Source: Chryseobacterium populi
Lineage (GTDB): Bacteria; Bacteroidota; Bacteroidia; Flavobacteriales; Weeksellaceae
Direction of reading: 5' to 3'
DNA length: 42,150 bases
NCBI RefSeq assembly: GCF_000282115.1
Contig: NZ_AKJY01000077.1
Coordinates: 1-42,150, forward strand
Below are positions 33,201-41,325 of this stretch, one piece after another (position 1 is the stretch's first letter; every line of letters begins with the position of its first letter). Under the pieces are notes generated by a model that saw nothing but the letters and a program-made list of their open reading frames with translations, did no database searches and was not told the DNA's origin. The translations under genes and the position numbers were made by a program.

Positions 33201-36190
33201 TGGAGGTTTAAAGTTGTGATGCTTTTATCTTTCGGGATATCCACCACATATTCAAGCACTCCGTTTTTGAATTCCCGGACTTCTGATACTGTTTTTCCTT
33301 TTCCATCCTGTACAAAAACATTGGCCAAAGCATCCGGAATGGCAGAATACGCGTAAATTGTAGCCTTCTCTCCTCTTACTACTTCATTTTTAGGGTCTAC
33401 TACTGCAAGGAAGGATTTCTGAGCAGGTTTTAAAGATCTTTTATCCCAGACACTGAAATCCTGAGAAGATTTTATTGTGTCTTTTCCCTCGATATTGTAT
33501 AATTCCAACCGGTAATTCCCGGCTTCAAGTTTTCCTAAATCAAGATGGGTTACCAGCTGAGCATTATCTGCAGAAGACTGCTGCAATTTGTCAAAGAGTA
33601 TTTTCCCGGCTTTCCAGTTTTTCATCTCATCATTTTTATCAAACAAGTCATGTGGAAATTTACCTATAAATTCATCTTTAGAATATTTTGATAAGTCCTG
33701 AACTTCGGTGTTGAAATTATTTCTGAAAATCCTGTCCGGAGCATCTAGTTTTGACAGTTTAACCTGATATGATTTTTTAAGGTTCTGCTCGTTATAATTT
33801 TTCGTTTCAACTTTCAGCTTAAGATTCTCATCTGCAAAAACATTTTTAATCTCATCAGCTTTAATATAATGGGAAACTGAAGCGACTTTCAGCTGCGTCT
33901 CTGCAGATTGTGTTTCGCCATTGATATCGGTAACCGAAGCACTGATTTCATAATTATCGACCTGAATCCCTTCAAGCTTTTCATCTTTTTTAAGATCCAG
34001 GCGGATGGTAAATTCTCCTTTATCATTGGTTTTTGCTTCTCCGAGTATCGAGTTTTCATTATCATCTCCCTGCGGATACCACCAGAAATATCTCCAACGG
34101 ATATTATGTTTTTTAATTTCATAATTCACGGTGGTATTGCTTAAGGCTACGCCGGAAAACATGGCTGCTTTTCCTTTTAATTCAATGGTCTGCCCGTATT
34201 TGTAATCTCCTTTCACCGGGTCAAAAGTCACTTCAAACTTCGGCCTTTTATATTCTTCAACCCTGATGTCTTTATAACCCTGGCTCTCATCATCCGTTTT
34301 TAAATAAAATGTTCCGTTTAATTTTCCTTTTGGTAAAATAAAACTTCCGTGATAAGATCCGAATTCATTTGTAGTGAAATTTTGAGAAGAAGATTCTTCA
34401 CCATTGGCATCCAATAATGTTATTTTCTGCTTTAAACCTGAAGTTACAGATTCGATTTCCTTATCTATCCTGGTATTGATGACTTTGAAATAAACAATTT
34501 GCCCGGGCCTGTAAATGGCTCTATCCGTAAAGATCTGGGCTTTGGTATGCATTTGCTTATTGGGGTCCTGTCTTCCGGCATTATCATTATTCCCATAAAC
34601 CTGCATAATCTGAACATCATTTGTTTTAGGCTGCCGGATCAGGAAGGTTCTGTAATATTCCTTATTTTCTGTTGAAGGAAGCCTGAATACTCCCTTAGCA
34701 TCTGTTTTTCCATCAATTTTAGTCAGTGTCTTATTCGTAACAAATTCGTAAAATGTAAGGTTTTCATTAATGACAGGTTTCCCGTTTTCACTGCTTACTA
34801 ATTTTAATTCGTTTGAAAGCTGGTTTCTATCTGATTTATTCTGATAAACCACCTTATTGTTGGAAACTAAAAAATAGAAATTCTGTCTTGAATTTTCATC
34901 TTTAGGATCTGATCCTGCTACCACGTATTCCACAACATACATCCCTGAAGGGAGCGGCTTGATTTCCAGGGAAGTTTTATGGATCTGATAATCTTTAAGA
35001 TCCGGGAGCTGATACACTTCTTTTCTTACAAGATTTTTTTTCAGTTTACCATACATATTCGAGTAAGAATTTTTGATATACTGCATCATTGATGTGAGAT
35101 CATCTTTAACTTCATAAATCTGCAAAGAAAATTCAGAAGCATTTTTGTGTTCCGCTACAAAATGAATAGGAAGATTACCCTGGGTCTGGGCTTCATATTT
35201 TATACTTAAAAAGGGGTTTTTAATTTGTCCTTCTTTATTTTTAATATTGTTAATAAAAGGTGATTCCGGATATTGGCTTTTTGCCTGGTCTGCAACAGCA
35301 AGCGCTTCTTTTTCCTTTTTTTTGGCCAGAAGCTCATCCATCATACTTTCCATGATCAGAACTTTATAATCTCCTTCCGTATCAGATTTTACCAGTTTCT
35401 GAAGTTGCTCCAGCTTATCTTTGCATTGAGTGAAATCACAGTTTTCAGATAACTTCCTATGCATGAAGTAGAGCTTTGCATTTCCGGTATTCCGGGAAAT
35501 TAATTCATCGAAAATAGCATTATACTTTTTTTGATTTTCTGCGAGCTCGTTTTTTGTAAACAGGCTGTTATTAGACAGGAAATCGATCTGTCTCACTGAA
35601 TACCAATCCAGCAAGGTCGGAAAATAATCTATATTTCCATCATTGGAAAAAATATCTTTATATTTTGCCAAAGAAATCTTTTTCATTTCAGCCTTCTGCT
35701 GATCCAGTGTTTTGTAACTATTGCTTAAATAGTTTTTGAAATCCAGTTTACTCCATGTTTCGATCTGTGAAACATCCTGTGAATTAATATTTGTCCTGCC
35801 ATCAATCTGCCATGAATCCTGATTATAATAATCTAAAAAGAACCTGCTTAAAAGTACCTGATAAATCATTTTCTCATCACCTTTCAGCTGTTTCTCCGCA
35901 TTCTGAAGTTTACTGAAGAATTTTGATGCAGAATCATTTTTTTCATCATCCACAGTTTGATTCACCACACTAAATTCAGCCTTCAGTGAGCGGATAAGTT
36001 GAAGTGCATTATTTTCTTTCATAGCCTGGTTTTGTATCTCTAAAATGTAGGGAAGGTTAGACTTATAAGCTCCTTTTTTACTGTTCTCTTCTATCTTTTT
36101 CCACTGTGCATCATAATATTTCTGAGCAAAGGCAGTCGAAAAATTCAGTATTAAAAGCAAAAGAACAAAAAGCTTGGAAAATGTTTTCAT
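30296..36190 (-). CDS. Alpha-2-macroglobulin-like protein without thioester motif
   Basis: A 1,964-residue secreted or periplasmic protein (signal peptide 1-22, ending AFAQ; no lipobox). The first 330 residues are helical and TPR-like. MG domains follow, including MG2 (TDRAIYRPGQIVYFKV, from about residue 553). A hinge-like stretch near 1140-1200 may be the bait region. The A2M domain is at about 1210 (SFEFTSPEALTKWKLMFLAHTKD) and a helical thioester-type domain at about 1420-1700. In the usual CxEQ position the chain reads SADV (1428-1431), so no thioester can form. Such proteins trap proteases without covalent bonding. Residues 1154-1168 (VKEEVVMTGAYRQKK) resemble a TonB box. It is the probable operon partner of ecotin. 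The alternative of an envelope stress or TonB-linked role cannot be excluded. Confidence 0.9.
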   Translation of the reverse strand: MKTFSKLFVLLLLILNFSTAFAQKYYDAQWKKIEENSKKGAYKSNLPYILEIQNQAMKENNALQLIRSLKAEFSVVNQTVDDEKNDSASKFFSKLQNAEKQLKGDEKMIYQVLLSRFFLDYYNQDSWQIDGRTNINSQDVSQIETWSKLDFKNYLSNSYKTLDQQKAEMKKISLAKYKDIFSNDGNIDYFPTLLDWYSVRQIDFLSNNSLFTKNELAENQKKYNAIFDELISRNTGNAKLYFMHRKLSENCDFTQCKDKLEQLQKLVKSDTEGDYKVLIMESMMDELLAKKKEKEALAVADQAKSQYPESPFINNIKNKEGQIKNPFLSIKYEAQTQGNLPIHFVAEHKNASEFSLQIYEVKDDLTSMMQYIKNSYSNMYGKLKKNLVRKEVYQLPDLKDYQIHKTSLEIKPLPSGMYVVEYVVAGSDPKDENSRQNFYFLVSNNKVVYQNKSDRNQLSNELKLVSSENGKPVINENLTFYEFVTNKTLTKIDGKTDAKGVFRLPSTENKEYYRTFLIRQPKTNDVQIMQVYGNNDNAGRQDPNKQMHTKAQIFTDRAIYRPGQIVYFKVINTRIDKEIESVTSGLKQKITLLDANGEESSSQNFTTNEFGSYHGSFILPKGKLNGTFYLKTDDESQGYKDIRVEEYKRPKFEVTFDPVKGDYKYGQTIELKGKAAMFSGVALSNTTVNYEIKKHNIRWRYFWWYPQGDDNENSILGEAKTNDKGEFTIRLDLKKDEKLEGIQVDNYEISASVTDINGETQSAETQLKVASVSHYIKADEIKNVFADENLKLKVETKNYNEQNLKKSYQVKLSKLDAPDRIFRNNFNTEVQDLSKYSKDEFIGKFPHDLFDKNDEMKNWKAGKILFDKLQQSSADNAQLVTHLDLGKLEAGNYRLELYNIEGKDTIKSSQDFSVWDKRSLKPAQKSFLAVVDPKNEVVRGEKATIYAYSAIPDALANVFVQDGKGKTVSEVREFKNGVLEYVVDIPKDKSITTLNLQFMVVAFNDVQVESVNLVIKDSEQPLKIETVTFRDKLEPNVKEKWSVKISGNDKEKINAEVLANMYDMSLDQFAVNSFNWQDLYVPYAFITSYYTREYLQQKYYQKRLEYFNGKYVEVPGFNWFDGGIYEGRILSGRVADLQVEAAAMPAPTVASEVVKEEVVMTGAYRQKKMMRKNGANDAQADAAGASDEEVLDKVPVRQNLNETAFFYPDLKTDAEGNVSFEFTSPEALTKWKLMFLAHTKDARAATLQKEVVTQKEFSVTPNYPRFLREGDELNLQSKLSNLTDKKLKGSAVLQILDVFTNEDISSKFGLNPGTQNFDLNENGNSAVTWKIKVPENVSSIILKVVAKAGAYSDGEQQAVAVLPNRMLVTDAVPVFVKEDETKTFVLDNLQNTASTSISNVSNTLELTTNPIWEIMFALPSLKNDQNNSADVIFNKWFADVLASEIFRSNPKMKTVFEEYQNKGLLNSNLEKNQELKQLLLEETPWVLESKNEQEQMQKLALLFDANTMRNSINQDWDDFRKLQNPDGGFSWYSGYPSSYGVSMYILKNLGKINLWLKDNVKDYQSSAQNEMVAKLVQYVDNEIDKYWEVKKENIWNNWTLDYLDTRNYWEKQYPLKGKGATLKSLVKQKARTAKITDFTFFGLHRAALLMNNYGLKDTADKLMNYLKETSTDTKTQGIYWKQNLNDWGWFSSKVVNHAGALEAFNTLKPNDTKFIEDMKIWLITQKEVNSWGSSRGTAEVIFTILNSGKSWTGAESDKATIVWGGKELNPQTQATGYVKSTVKTDVVDKNLGTVTVTKPGPGIVQGGLFWQYYEDLDKIKSSENYISITKELYKKIKTVNGEELQKISSETPLKVGDKVTVRMILNTDRPMEFIHIKDMRAAGFEPVDVLSGYQWKNSLGYYQSTKDASTNFYIQYMPKGKYVFEYDFVANASGKFSNGITTMQNYYAPQMNTHTKGMNVQILE

Positions 36191-36204
36191 ATGTGCTATT
36201 TTTG
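36174..36204 (+). promoter_or_regulatory. Promoter-like motif of the UbiA-like/recF transcript
   Basis: TTG (36174-36176), 20 bases, then TATTTTTG (36197-36204) match the flavobacterial consensus. The ATG at 36209 follows only 5 bp on, so transcription would start about at the start codon. Confidence 0.55.
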
Positions 36205-36208
36205 ATAA

Positions 36209-36964
36209 ATGAATTTCTTAAAAATACTGAAAAAAACCATTATCGACAGCCAATTATATGTCTCACTAATGGGAACTCTTTTTGCAGTGTTTTTCATGGA
36301 AGAGCAAAACACGTTCCGTTTCCCTTCTGTAGCTTTAATTTTCATCACTTATTTCAGCGGTTATATTTACACCAAATACCAATACACCCGACATTTTTTA
36401 AAAATCCTGGTTTTAAATGCCGTTGCAGGGATTGTCTGTGCCTATTTAATCATTCACAACCATAATGAAATACGACTGATAAAATGGGCCATTATTGTTG
36501 TTTTAGGATTGCTGTACAATAGCTTTTTTCTTGATGTCTACATCCGGAAAATACCTTTTTTAAAGGTCTTTTATGTAGGCCTGGTCTGGGCACTGGTCAA
36601 TTGCTGGCTTACATTACCTGAATTTAACCTCCCTATTTTCCTGATCAGCTTCTTTTTTATCACTGCCTTAGTCTTACCTTTTGACATCCGGGATATGAAA
36701 AGCGATACGGTAGAAACGTTTCCTAAATTAATCGGAGTTCAGAACACGAAATACATCGCTTACCTGCTCGTCTTTTTAAGCAGCATTCTGAGTGCTTACT
36801 ACCTGGATCACTGTGCCTCATTTGCCTTTTTTTTATCAAGCATTGTGACCTATATTCTGATTTATTTTTCTGAAAACAGAAGAAATGATATTTATTTTTC
36901 GTTCGGAGTGGAAACATGCTCTGCACTTCCTTTTTTATTTTTAGGAATAATGAAGTATTTTTGA
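36209..36964 (+). CDS. UbiA-like membrane protein with only one Asp motif
   Basis: A 251-residue polytopic membrane protein resembling UbiA-type prenyltransferases, which join isoprenyl diphosphates to aromatic or other acceptors. Eight or so hydrophobic segments are seen. The second aspartate motif is intact (DIRDMKSD: Asp159, Asp162, Asp166). The first motif (NDxxDxxxD) in its usual place is replaced by SGYIYTKYQYTRHF (50-63). Without it Mg-diphosphate binding should be impaired, so it is probably an altered or inactive relative. It starts 18 bp from the divergent A2M gene and ends 3 bp before recF, so the two are cotranscribed. Confidence 0.75.
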   Translation: MNFLKILKKTIIDSQLYVSLMGTLFAVFFMEEQNTFRFPSVALIFITYFSGYIYTKYQYTRHFLKILVLNAVAGIVCAYLIIHNHNEIRLIKWAIIVVLGLLYNSFFLDVYIRKIPFLKVFYVGLVWALVNCWLTLPEFNLPIFLISFFFITALVLPFDIRDMKSDTVETFPKLIGVQNTKYIAYLLVFLSSILSAYYLDHCASFAFFLSSIVTYILIYFSENRRNDIYFSFGVETCSALPFLFLGIMKYF

Positions 36965-36967
36965 CGA

Positions 36968-38071
36968 ATGATTATTAAGAAACTTTCCCTGTATAATTTC
37001 AAAAACCATTCTGAGAAAAAGTTTGAATTTTCGCCGCAGATCAATTGTTTTGTAGGGAATAACGGTGCAGGAAAAACCAACATTCTGGATGCCCTGCATT
37101 ATCTGTCTGTAGGAAAGAGTTTTTTAGGGAATACCGATCTCAATAACATCAAAAGAGAAGAAGATTTCTTCACAATCGATGCTGAAATCCAAAATGATGA
37201 CAGTGAAGATATCATTAAAATCTCACAGCCTAAGGAGGCTAAAAAAATCATCAGAAAAAATGATAAAAGTTATGACAGATTAGCAGATCACATTGGTTAT
37301 TTACCCAGTGTGATGATTTCTCCTTATGACTCTAACCTGATTTCAGATTCAGGGGAAAGCAGGAGAAAGTTCCTGGATTCGATGATTTCTCAAACCGATT
37401 CTGAATACCTTTTTGACCTGATCCAATACCAGAAGACTATTCAACAGCGTAACGCCTTATTAAAATATTTTGCAAAAAACAGGGTATTCGATAAAGATTC
37501 CCTGGAAATCTATGATGATCCGATCACTAAATCCGGAACCAAAATTTTTGAAAAAAGAAGAGATTTTGTAGCCAAATTAAATCCAATTGTCCAAAGTTTT
37601 TATCACATTATTTCAGGCGGAAAAGAAACCGTTTCCGTTTATTATCAATCTGATCTTAAGGAAGGTTTTGACCCAACCCAACCCGGAAAAATATTTAAGG
37701 AGCTTTTAGCTCAAAGCCTTGAAAGAGACCGGATGCTGACTTACACTTCAAAGGGAATTCATAAAGACGATCTTCTTTTTGAAATGGATGCAGTTCTGAT
37801 TAAAAAGATTGGTTCCCAGGGCCAGCAGAAGTCTTTCTTAATATCACTTAAACTCGCTCAAATGAGCCTTGTAAAAGAACTAACAGGGAAAACCCCTATT
37901 CTCCTTTTGGATGATATTTTTGATAAGCTTGATGATCACCGGGTTTCACAATTAATTGAGCTTGTCAACCAGGAAAATTTCGGACAGATCTTCATCACGG
38001 ATACCCACAGAGAACGCACTGAAAGTGTTGTGAAAAAGATTAATGAGGAGAGTATTATTTTTGAAATTTAA
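36968..38071 (+). CDS. recF: DNA replication and repair protein RecF
   Basis: A 367-residue SMC-like ATPase that loads RecA at gapped DNA and helps restart stalled forks. Walker A is GNNGAGKT (30-37). The family pattern LSLYNFKNHSEKKFEFSPQINCFVG opens the protein. The signature-like GSQGQQKSFLISLKLAQ is near 277-293, and Walker B reads ILLLDDIFDKLDDHR (about 317-331). Length is normal. It follows the UbiA-like gene by 3 bp. Confidence 0.96.
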   Translation: MIIKKLSLYNFKNHSEKKFEFSPQINCFVGNNGAGKTNILDALHYLSVGKSFLGNTDLNNIKREEDFFTIDAEIQNDDSEDIIKISQPKEAKKIIRKNDKSYDRLADHIGYLPSVMISPYDSNLISDSGESRRKFLDSMISQTDSEYLFDLIQYQKTIQQRNALLKYFAKNRVFDKDSLEIYDDPITKSGTKIFEKRRDFVAKLNPIVQSFYHIISGGKETVSVYYQSDLKEGFDPTQPGKIFKELLAQSLERDRMLTYTSKGIHKDDLLFEMDAVLIKKIGSQGQQKSFLISLKLAQMSLVKELTGKTPILLLDDIFDKLDDHRVSQLIELVNQENFGQIFITDTHRERTESVVKKINEESIIFEI

Positions 38072-38104
38072 TCGATATATTTGAGATACTAAATTAAATA
38101 TATT

Positions 38105-38268
38105 ATGAAAAATCACTTTCTTCAAAGAAATTAAGCATACAAGATTTAAGAGCTGTTCAGGGTGCCGGTGTACAGATATGTTGTGCAGTAAGTTATACAG
38201 ATGAAACACAATGTGCTTATTGGACAGAGTTTCCTACAAAATGCCCGCTCCTGCCTGTTTGTATTTAA
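38105..38268 (+). pseudogene. Frameshifted leader-type peptide gene (bacteriocin-like)
   Basis: The ATG at 38105 opens a frame that stops after nine codons, but one added A in the run at 38108-38112 would restore a 54-residue peptide: MKK, then SLSSKKLSIQDLRAVQGAG, then a Cys-rich core. The core is VQICCAVSYTDETQCAY.. and ends CPLLPVCI, with five Cys. Its leader has the KxLSxxDLxxVxGxG pattern of Bacteroidetes bacteriocin-like and other exported double-glycine-type peptides. A TAnnTTTG match (TATATTTG, 38076-38083) lies before it and a terminator after. Either the gene is freshly broken or a base is missing in a short A run. No transporter or maturase is nearby. Confidence 0.6.
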
Positions 38269-38300
38269 ACTTATCTTAAAAGTAAATTAAAAATCAGAAT

Positions 38301-38322
38301 GCTACCCCGGTAGCTTTTTTTT
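38301..38322 (+). terminator. Intrinsic terminator of the peptide gene
   Basis: GCTAC-CCCG-GTAGC (38301-38314) followed directly by eight Ts (38315-38322). The ATG of the DUF721 gene is the next base, so DUF721 has no room for a ribosome site of its own between terminator and start. Confidence 0.85.
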
Positions 38323-38616
38323 ATGAAAAGAAAAAAAAGAGAATACGAATCTTCCGAACTGGTGAAATCATTCGCCAGAATTTATGGTTTTGAAGGTAAA
38401 CTTGTAGCATTTGAAATTAAAGATTTCCTTGAAGAATATCTTGATGAAAGCCTGTTCAGGGAAATCATAAGTGTTGATCTGAAAGATAAAACCATCACGA
38501 TTAAGATTGATTCGCCTTTACTGAAAAATGATTTTAAAATGCGCAGAAACTTTTATCTGAAAAAGTTTCAGGATAAATTCGGTGCTGAAAAATTTAATGA
38601 TCTTCAGATTTTGTAG
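38323..38616 (+). CDS. DUF721 protein (DciA-like)
   Basis: A 97-residue protein of the DUF721 family, which includes DciA, a loader of the replicative helicase DnaB. Family marks are SSELVKSFARIYGFEGKL at the start and FREIISVDLKDKTITIKIDSPLLKNDFKMRRNFYLKKFQDKFG. DUF721 genes often sit next to recF (a RecF-DUF721 pairing is well known), which fits here. The last 23 bp overlap the convergent gene at 38594. The start directly follows the T tract of a terminator. Confidence 0.87.
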   Translation: MKRKKREYESSELVKSFARIYGFEGKLVAFEIKDFLEEYLDESLFREIISVDLKDKTITIKIDSPLLKNDFKMRRNFYLKKFQDKFGAEKFNDLQIL

Positions 38617-40624
38617 AAATTGTATTGCTCATCAGATCATCTGCTTTTTTGTCCAACCTTGACTGTAAAGGGATAAAAAACTTAAACGGATGTTTTATAA
38701 AATACCTGAAAATTTCTTTATAGATCTCACTCACCTGTCCGAAATTTAATTTTCTAGATCTGAATGCCAGGAACATCGATAAGCTGAAGCTTACCAGGAA
38801 GTTAAAGAATCCGATCAGGAAAACCGTAAAGAAAGAAAGCCAGAAAGCATAAGAATCTACGGAAAAATTCTTTCCATATAATCCAATGGCAAAATTTCCC
38901 GCTGCGAAAGTAATATGCCGGATATCTAAATCAAGGCCGAAAAATAATCCGACAGGCGCGGTTGCTCCCAGAAAAACGCCAAACCAGAAATTGGAAATGA
39001 TCCCCGGCCAGTTTTTAGCGTAATATTTAGAGAGTTTTTTCGCAAACCTTGCTCCAAAGAATCTTTTGATAGAAAGGTTCTTTGCTATCCGTTCAGGAAT
39101 CTGATAGAATACAGAATTATTACCGATATTTCCAGAAATAATCCCGGAAATAAAAAGATAAAAACCCGCAATACTTGCATGTAAAATAGCTTTGGATTTA
39201 AACGGATCAAGATCTTTAAGCAGCTTATCTGATCTTTCAACCGCCATATTCTGGGAGAAGAATACATCCAACCCGTATATGATAGCCAGAGCGATCGGAA
39301 ACGATAACAATACATTTCCTACAAAGGCAATAAACTGGCTTCTGAATAATTTGGAAACCAGATGGGCAAATTCTGTGTTATTTCTTTTATTGTTTCCTTC
39401 TTCAGACAGTACTTTGGTCATGGTAGCAGCAGTCATTGCCGGTTGTTTGGTCGCTAATGTGAATCCCATCAGATAAATCATCACAAACCCCATCGCATAA
39501 TTGATTGAGTATAGGAAGGCATGGGAAAAATCACTCCCCGGAATGTATCCGTACAGCATTTTCAAGACACACAATGCCCCGACAATGATACCTCCTCCAC
39601 TGGCCTTATAAAACATGGTCATATATTCTTTCCGGGTAGATGTAATATAATGGGTACCGGTTTCCGCTGTATGATTGGTGATCAGATGGGATAAGAGCCT
39701 CGTACTGTCATTAATCAGTTCCGAGATATTATTTTTATGGGATTTATAGCTTAATATATTAAAAACCAATTGCTTGGATTTAATAATAATATCTTCTTCA
39801 TTATTGATTACCAGCAGCTTTACAATTTCATAGATCCTCTTGGTCTGCTGATTGATTTTAAGAAGTGACTGGTTGATTTTCCCGGAAATTCCATATTTAG
39901 ATGAGTTTTTGAAGGCAATATTGACGAACTCCTGACATTGCTGAACATAAATTTTGATTTGCTTATACCGATCGTCTTTAGAATGCAGCTGAAGATCCGG
40001 ATCATTTTCAAATTCTTCCGCCAGTCTTTCCAGTTCGTTTTGTAAGGCTAAAAATGGGTTATCAAAATTCCTGTATTGTGGAGCCATCCTTACGACTTCC
40101 ACTTCCATTGCCATTCCGGTAACGCGCCATGAAAGGATATTCATGGAAAAAATAAGTTCTTTTTTTACTTTAGGGCTGATAATGAAATCTGAAATTCCGA
40201 GAATGGTAAAAAACTCATTGATTTCATTTTCGGGAAGGTTATGTAAGTATTTCAGGTCTGTTTTTGGCCGAAGACTGATATTATCAATCAGGTACCACAC
40301 CGTTTTCTCATTTTCTACGGGAGGTAAAATCTTATTCAGTATTCTCTTTTTAAGCTCGGGGAAAAAAGCGTTTTCCGATAAGATATTGGCTTCTGTTAAA
40401 GAAAGGTTGAAAGGTCTTCCTTCAAAAATATTCTGAATGTAATATTTAAAATTTTCTGCATATTCAGGATTGTTCCGGATAAAATTGAGAACATCTGTAA
40501 AATCATTTTTTTTTACACTCTCTAAAAACTCTGCCAATGGCTCCAGAGAAAGGGTTTCATTCTTAAAAGAAAAATATTTTTTAAGAACGGATTCAAAATT
40601 TGTGCTGGAATTGAAGAATTTCAT
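38594..40624 (-). CDS. Gcr-family ('site-specific recombinase') membrane protein
   Basis: A 676-residue protein of the family named after gonococcal Gcr. Residues of about 1-330 are soluble and helical, and several hydrophobic helices follow (about 345-460, 480-520, 540-640). It contains no tyrosine or serine recombinase catalytic motif that I can see, so the database name 'site-specific recombinase' is doubtful; it looks like an inner-membrane protein. Its end overlaps the DUF721 end by 23 bp, convergently. It follows mtgA by 13 bp and may be cotranscribed with it. Confidence 0.8.
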   Translation of the reverse strand: MKFFNSSTNFESVLKKYFSFKNETLSLEPLAEFLESVKKNDFTDVLNFIRNNPEYAENFKYYIQNIFEGRPFNLSLTEANILSENAFFPELKKRILNKILPPVENEKTVWYLIDNISLRPKTDLKYLHNLPENEINEFFTILGISDFIISPKVKKELIFSMNILSWRVTGMAMEVEVVRMAPQYRNFDNPFLALQNELERLAEEFENDPDLQLHSKDDRYKQIKIYVQQCQEFVNIAFKNSSKYGISGKINQSLLKINQQTKRIYEIVKLLVINNEEDIIIKSKQLVFNILSYKSHKNNISELINDSTRLLSHLITNHTAETGTHYITSTRKEYMTMFYKASGGGIIVGALCVLKMLYGYIPGSDFSHAFLYSINYAMGFVMIYLMGFTLATKQPAMTAATMTKVLSEEGNNKRNNTEFAHLVSKLFRSQFIAFVGNVLLSFPIALAIIYGLDVFFSQNMAVERSDKLLKDLDPFKSKAILHASIAGFYLFISGIISGNIGNNSVFYQIPERIAKNLSIKRFFGARFAKKLSKYYAKNWPGIISNFWFGVFLGATAPVGLFFGLDLDIRHITFAAGNFAIGLYGKNFSVDSYAFWLSFFTVFLIGFFNFLVSFSLSMFLAFRSRKLNFGQVSEIYKEIFRYFIKHPFKFFIPLQSRLDKKADDLMSNTISTKSEDH

Positions 40625-40637
40625 TAGTACAAAGATA

Positions 40638-41282
40638 CTATTTCAAACTCACATTTCTCATTTGTCTCATGATCCAGTTATGTTTCTTTCTTAAATATGC
40701 CGACGGATTTTTAGGGTCATATTTCTTCGGATTAGGCAATACAGCAGCGATCCAGGCAGCTTCCGAGGTTGTAAGACTTTTTGATGATTTCCCGAAATAA
40801 TATTCAGCCGCAGCTTCCACTCCGAAAACGCCCTGCCCCATCTCAATTGAATTCAGGTACCTTTCAAGAATAATATCTTTACTCCATACTTTTTCTATAA
40901 TGAAGGTATAAACTGCCTCCAATCCTTTTCTCAACCAGCTTCTTCCCTGCCAGAGAAAGATGTTTTTCGCCGTTTGCTGTGATATGGTACTTCCGCCTCT
41001 TACTTTTTTCCCTTTTTCATTGTTTTTCATAGCTTTTTCAATGGCAACATAATCGAAACCATTATGAATAAAAAACTTCTGATCTTCAGAGGCGATCACT
41101 GCTTTTTTCACATTGTCTCCCATCTCATCATAGGAAATATAATCTCTCTGCAACCTTCCGTATTCAAAAAGGCCACCGATCTGGGTTATCGTAATGGGTG
41201 GATTGAAAAATCTACCCCAGATGATCAATACTATATTCAGTATGATAACAATGAACAGAAACTGTTTTATTTTTTTCCACAT
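40638..41282 (-). CDS. mtgA: Monofunctional peptidoglycan transglycosylase
   Basis: A 214-residue GT51 glycosyltransferase anchored by one N-terminal helix (6-22). It polymerises lipid II into glycan strands in the periplasm. All family motifs are seen: EDQKFFIHNGFD with catalytic Glu66, GGSTISQQTAKN, RKGLEA, and KDIILERYLN. There is no transpeptidase domain. The ATG at 41282 is used, as upstream only TTG is available. It lies 43 bp downstream of the metal-chelate binding-protein gene. Confidence 0.94.
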   Translation of the reverse strand: MWKKIKQFLFIVIILNIVLIIWGRFFNPPITITQIGGLFEYGRLQRDYISYDEMGDNVKKAVIASEDQKFFIHNGFDYVAIEKAMKNNEKGKKVRGGSTISQQTAKNIFLWQGRSWLRKGLEAVYTFIIEKVWSKDIILERYLNSIEMGQGVFGVEAAAEYYFGKSSKSLTTSEAAWIAAVLPNPKKYDPKNPSAYLRKKHNWIMRQMRNVSLK

Positions 41283-41325
41283 ATCTTTTAAAAAAGGAAA
41301 TGCAAAAATAAACAAATAGTCTGAG

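Noticed and set aside
30909..34144. Reading frames on the plus strand within the A2M gene
   Set aside because: They are shadows of the minus-strand gene, with no start context or family similarity.
38594..40624. A true site-specific recombinase
   Set aside because: No recombinase catalytic motif is seen, and the C-terminal half is multi-spanning; the name comes from a family label.
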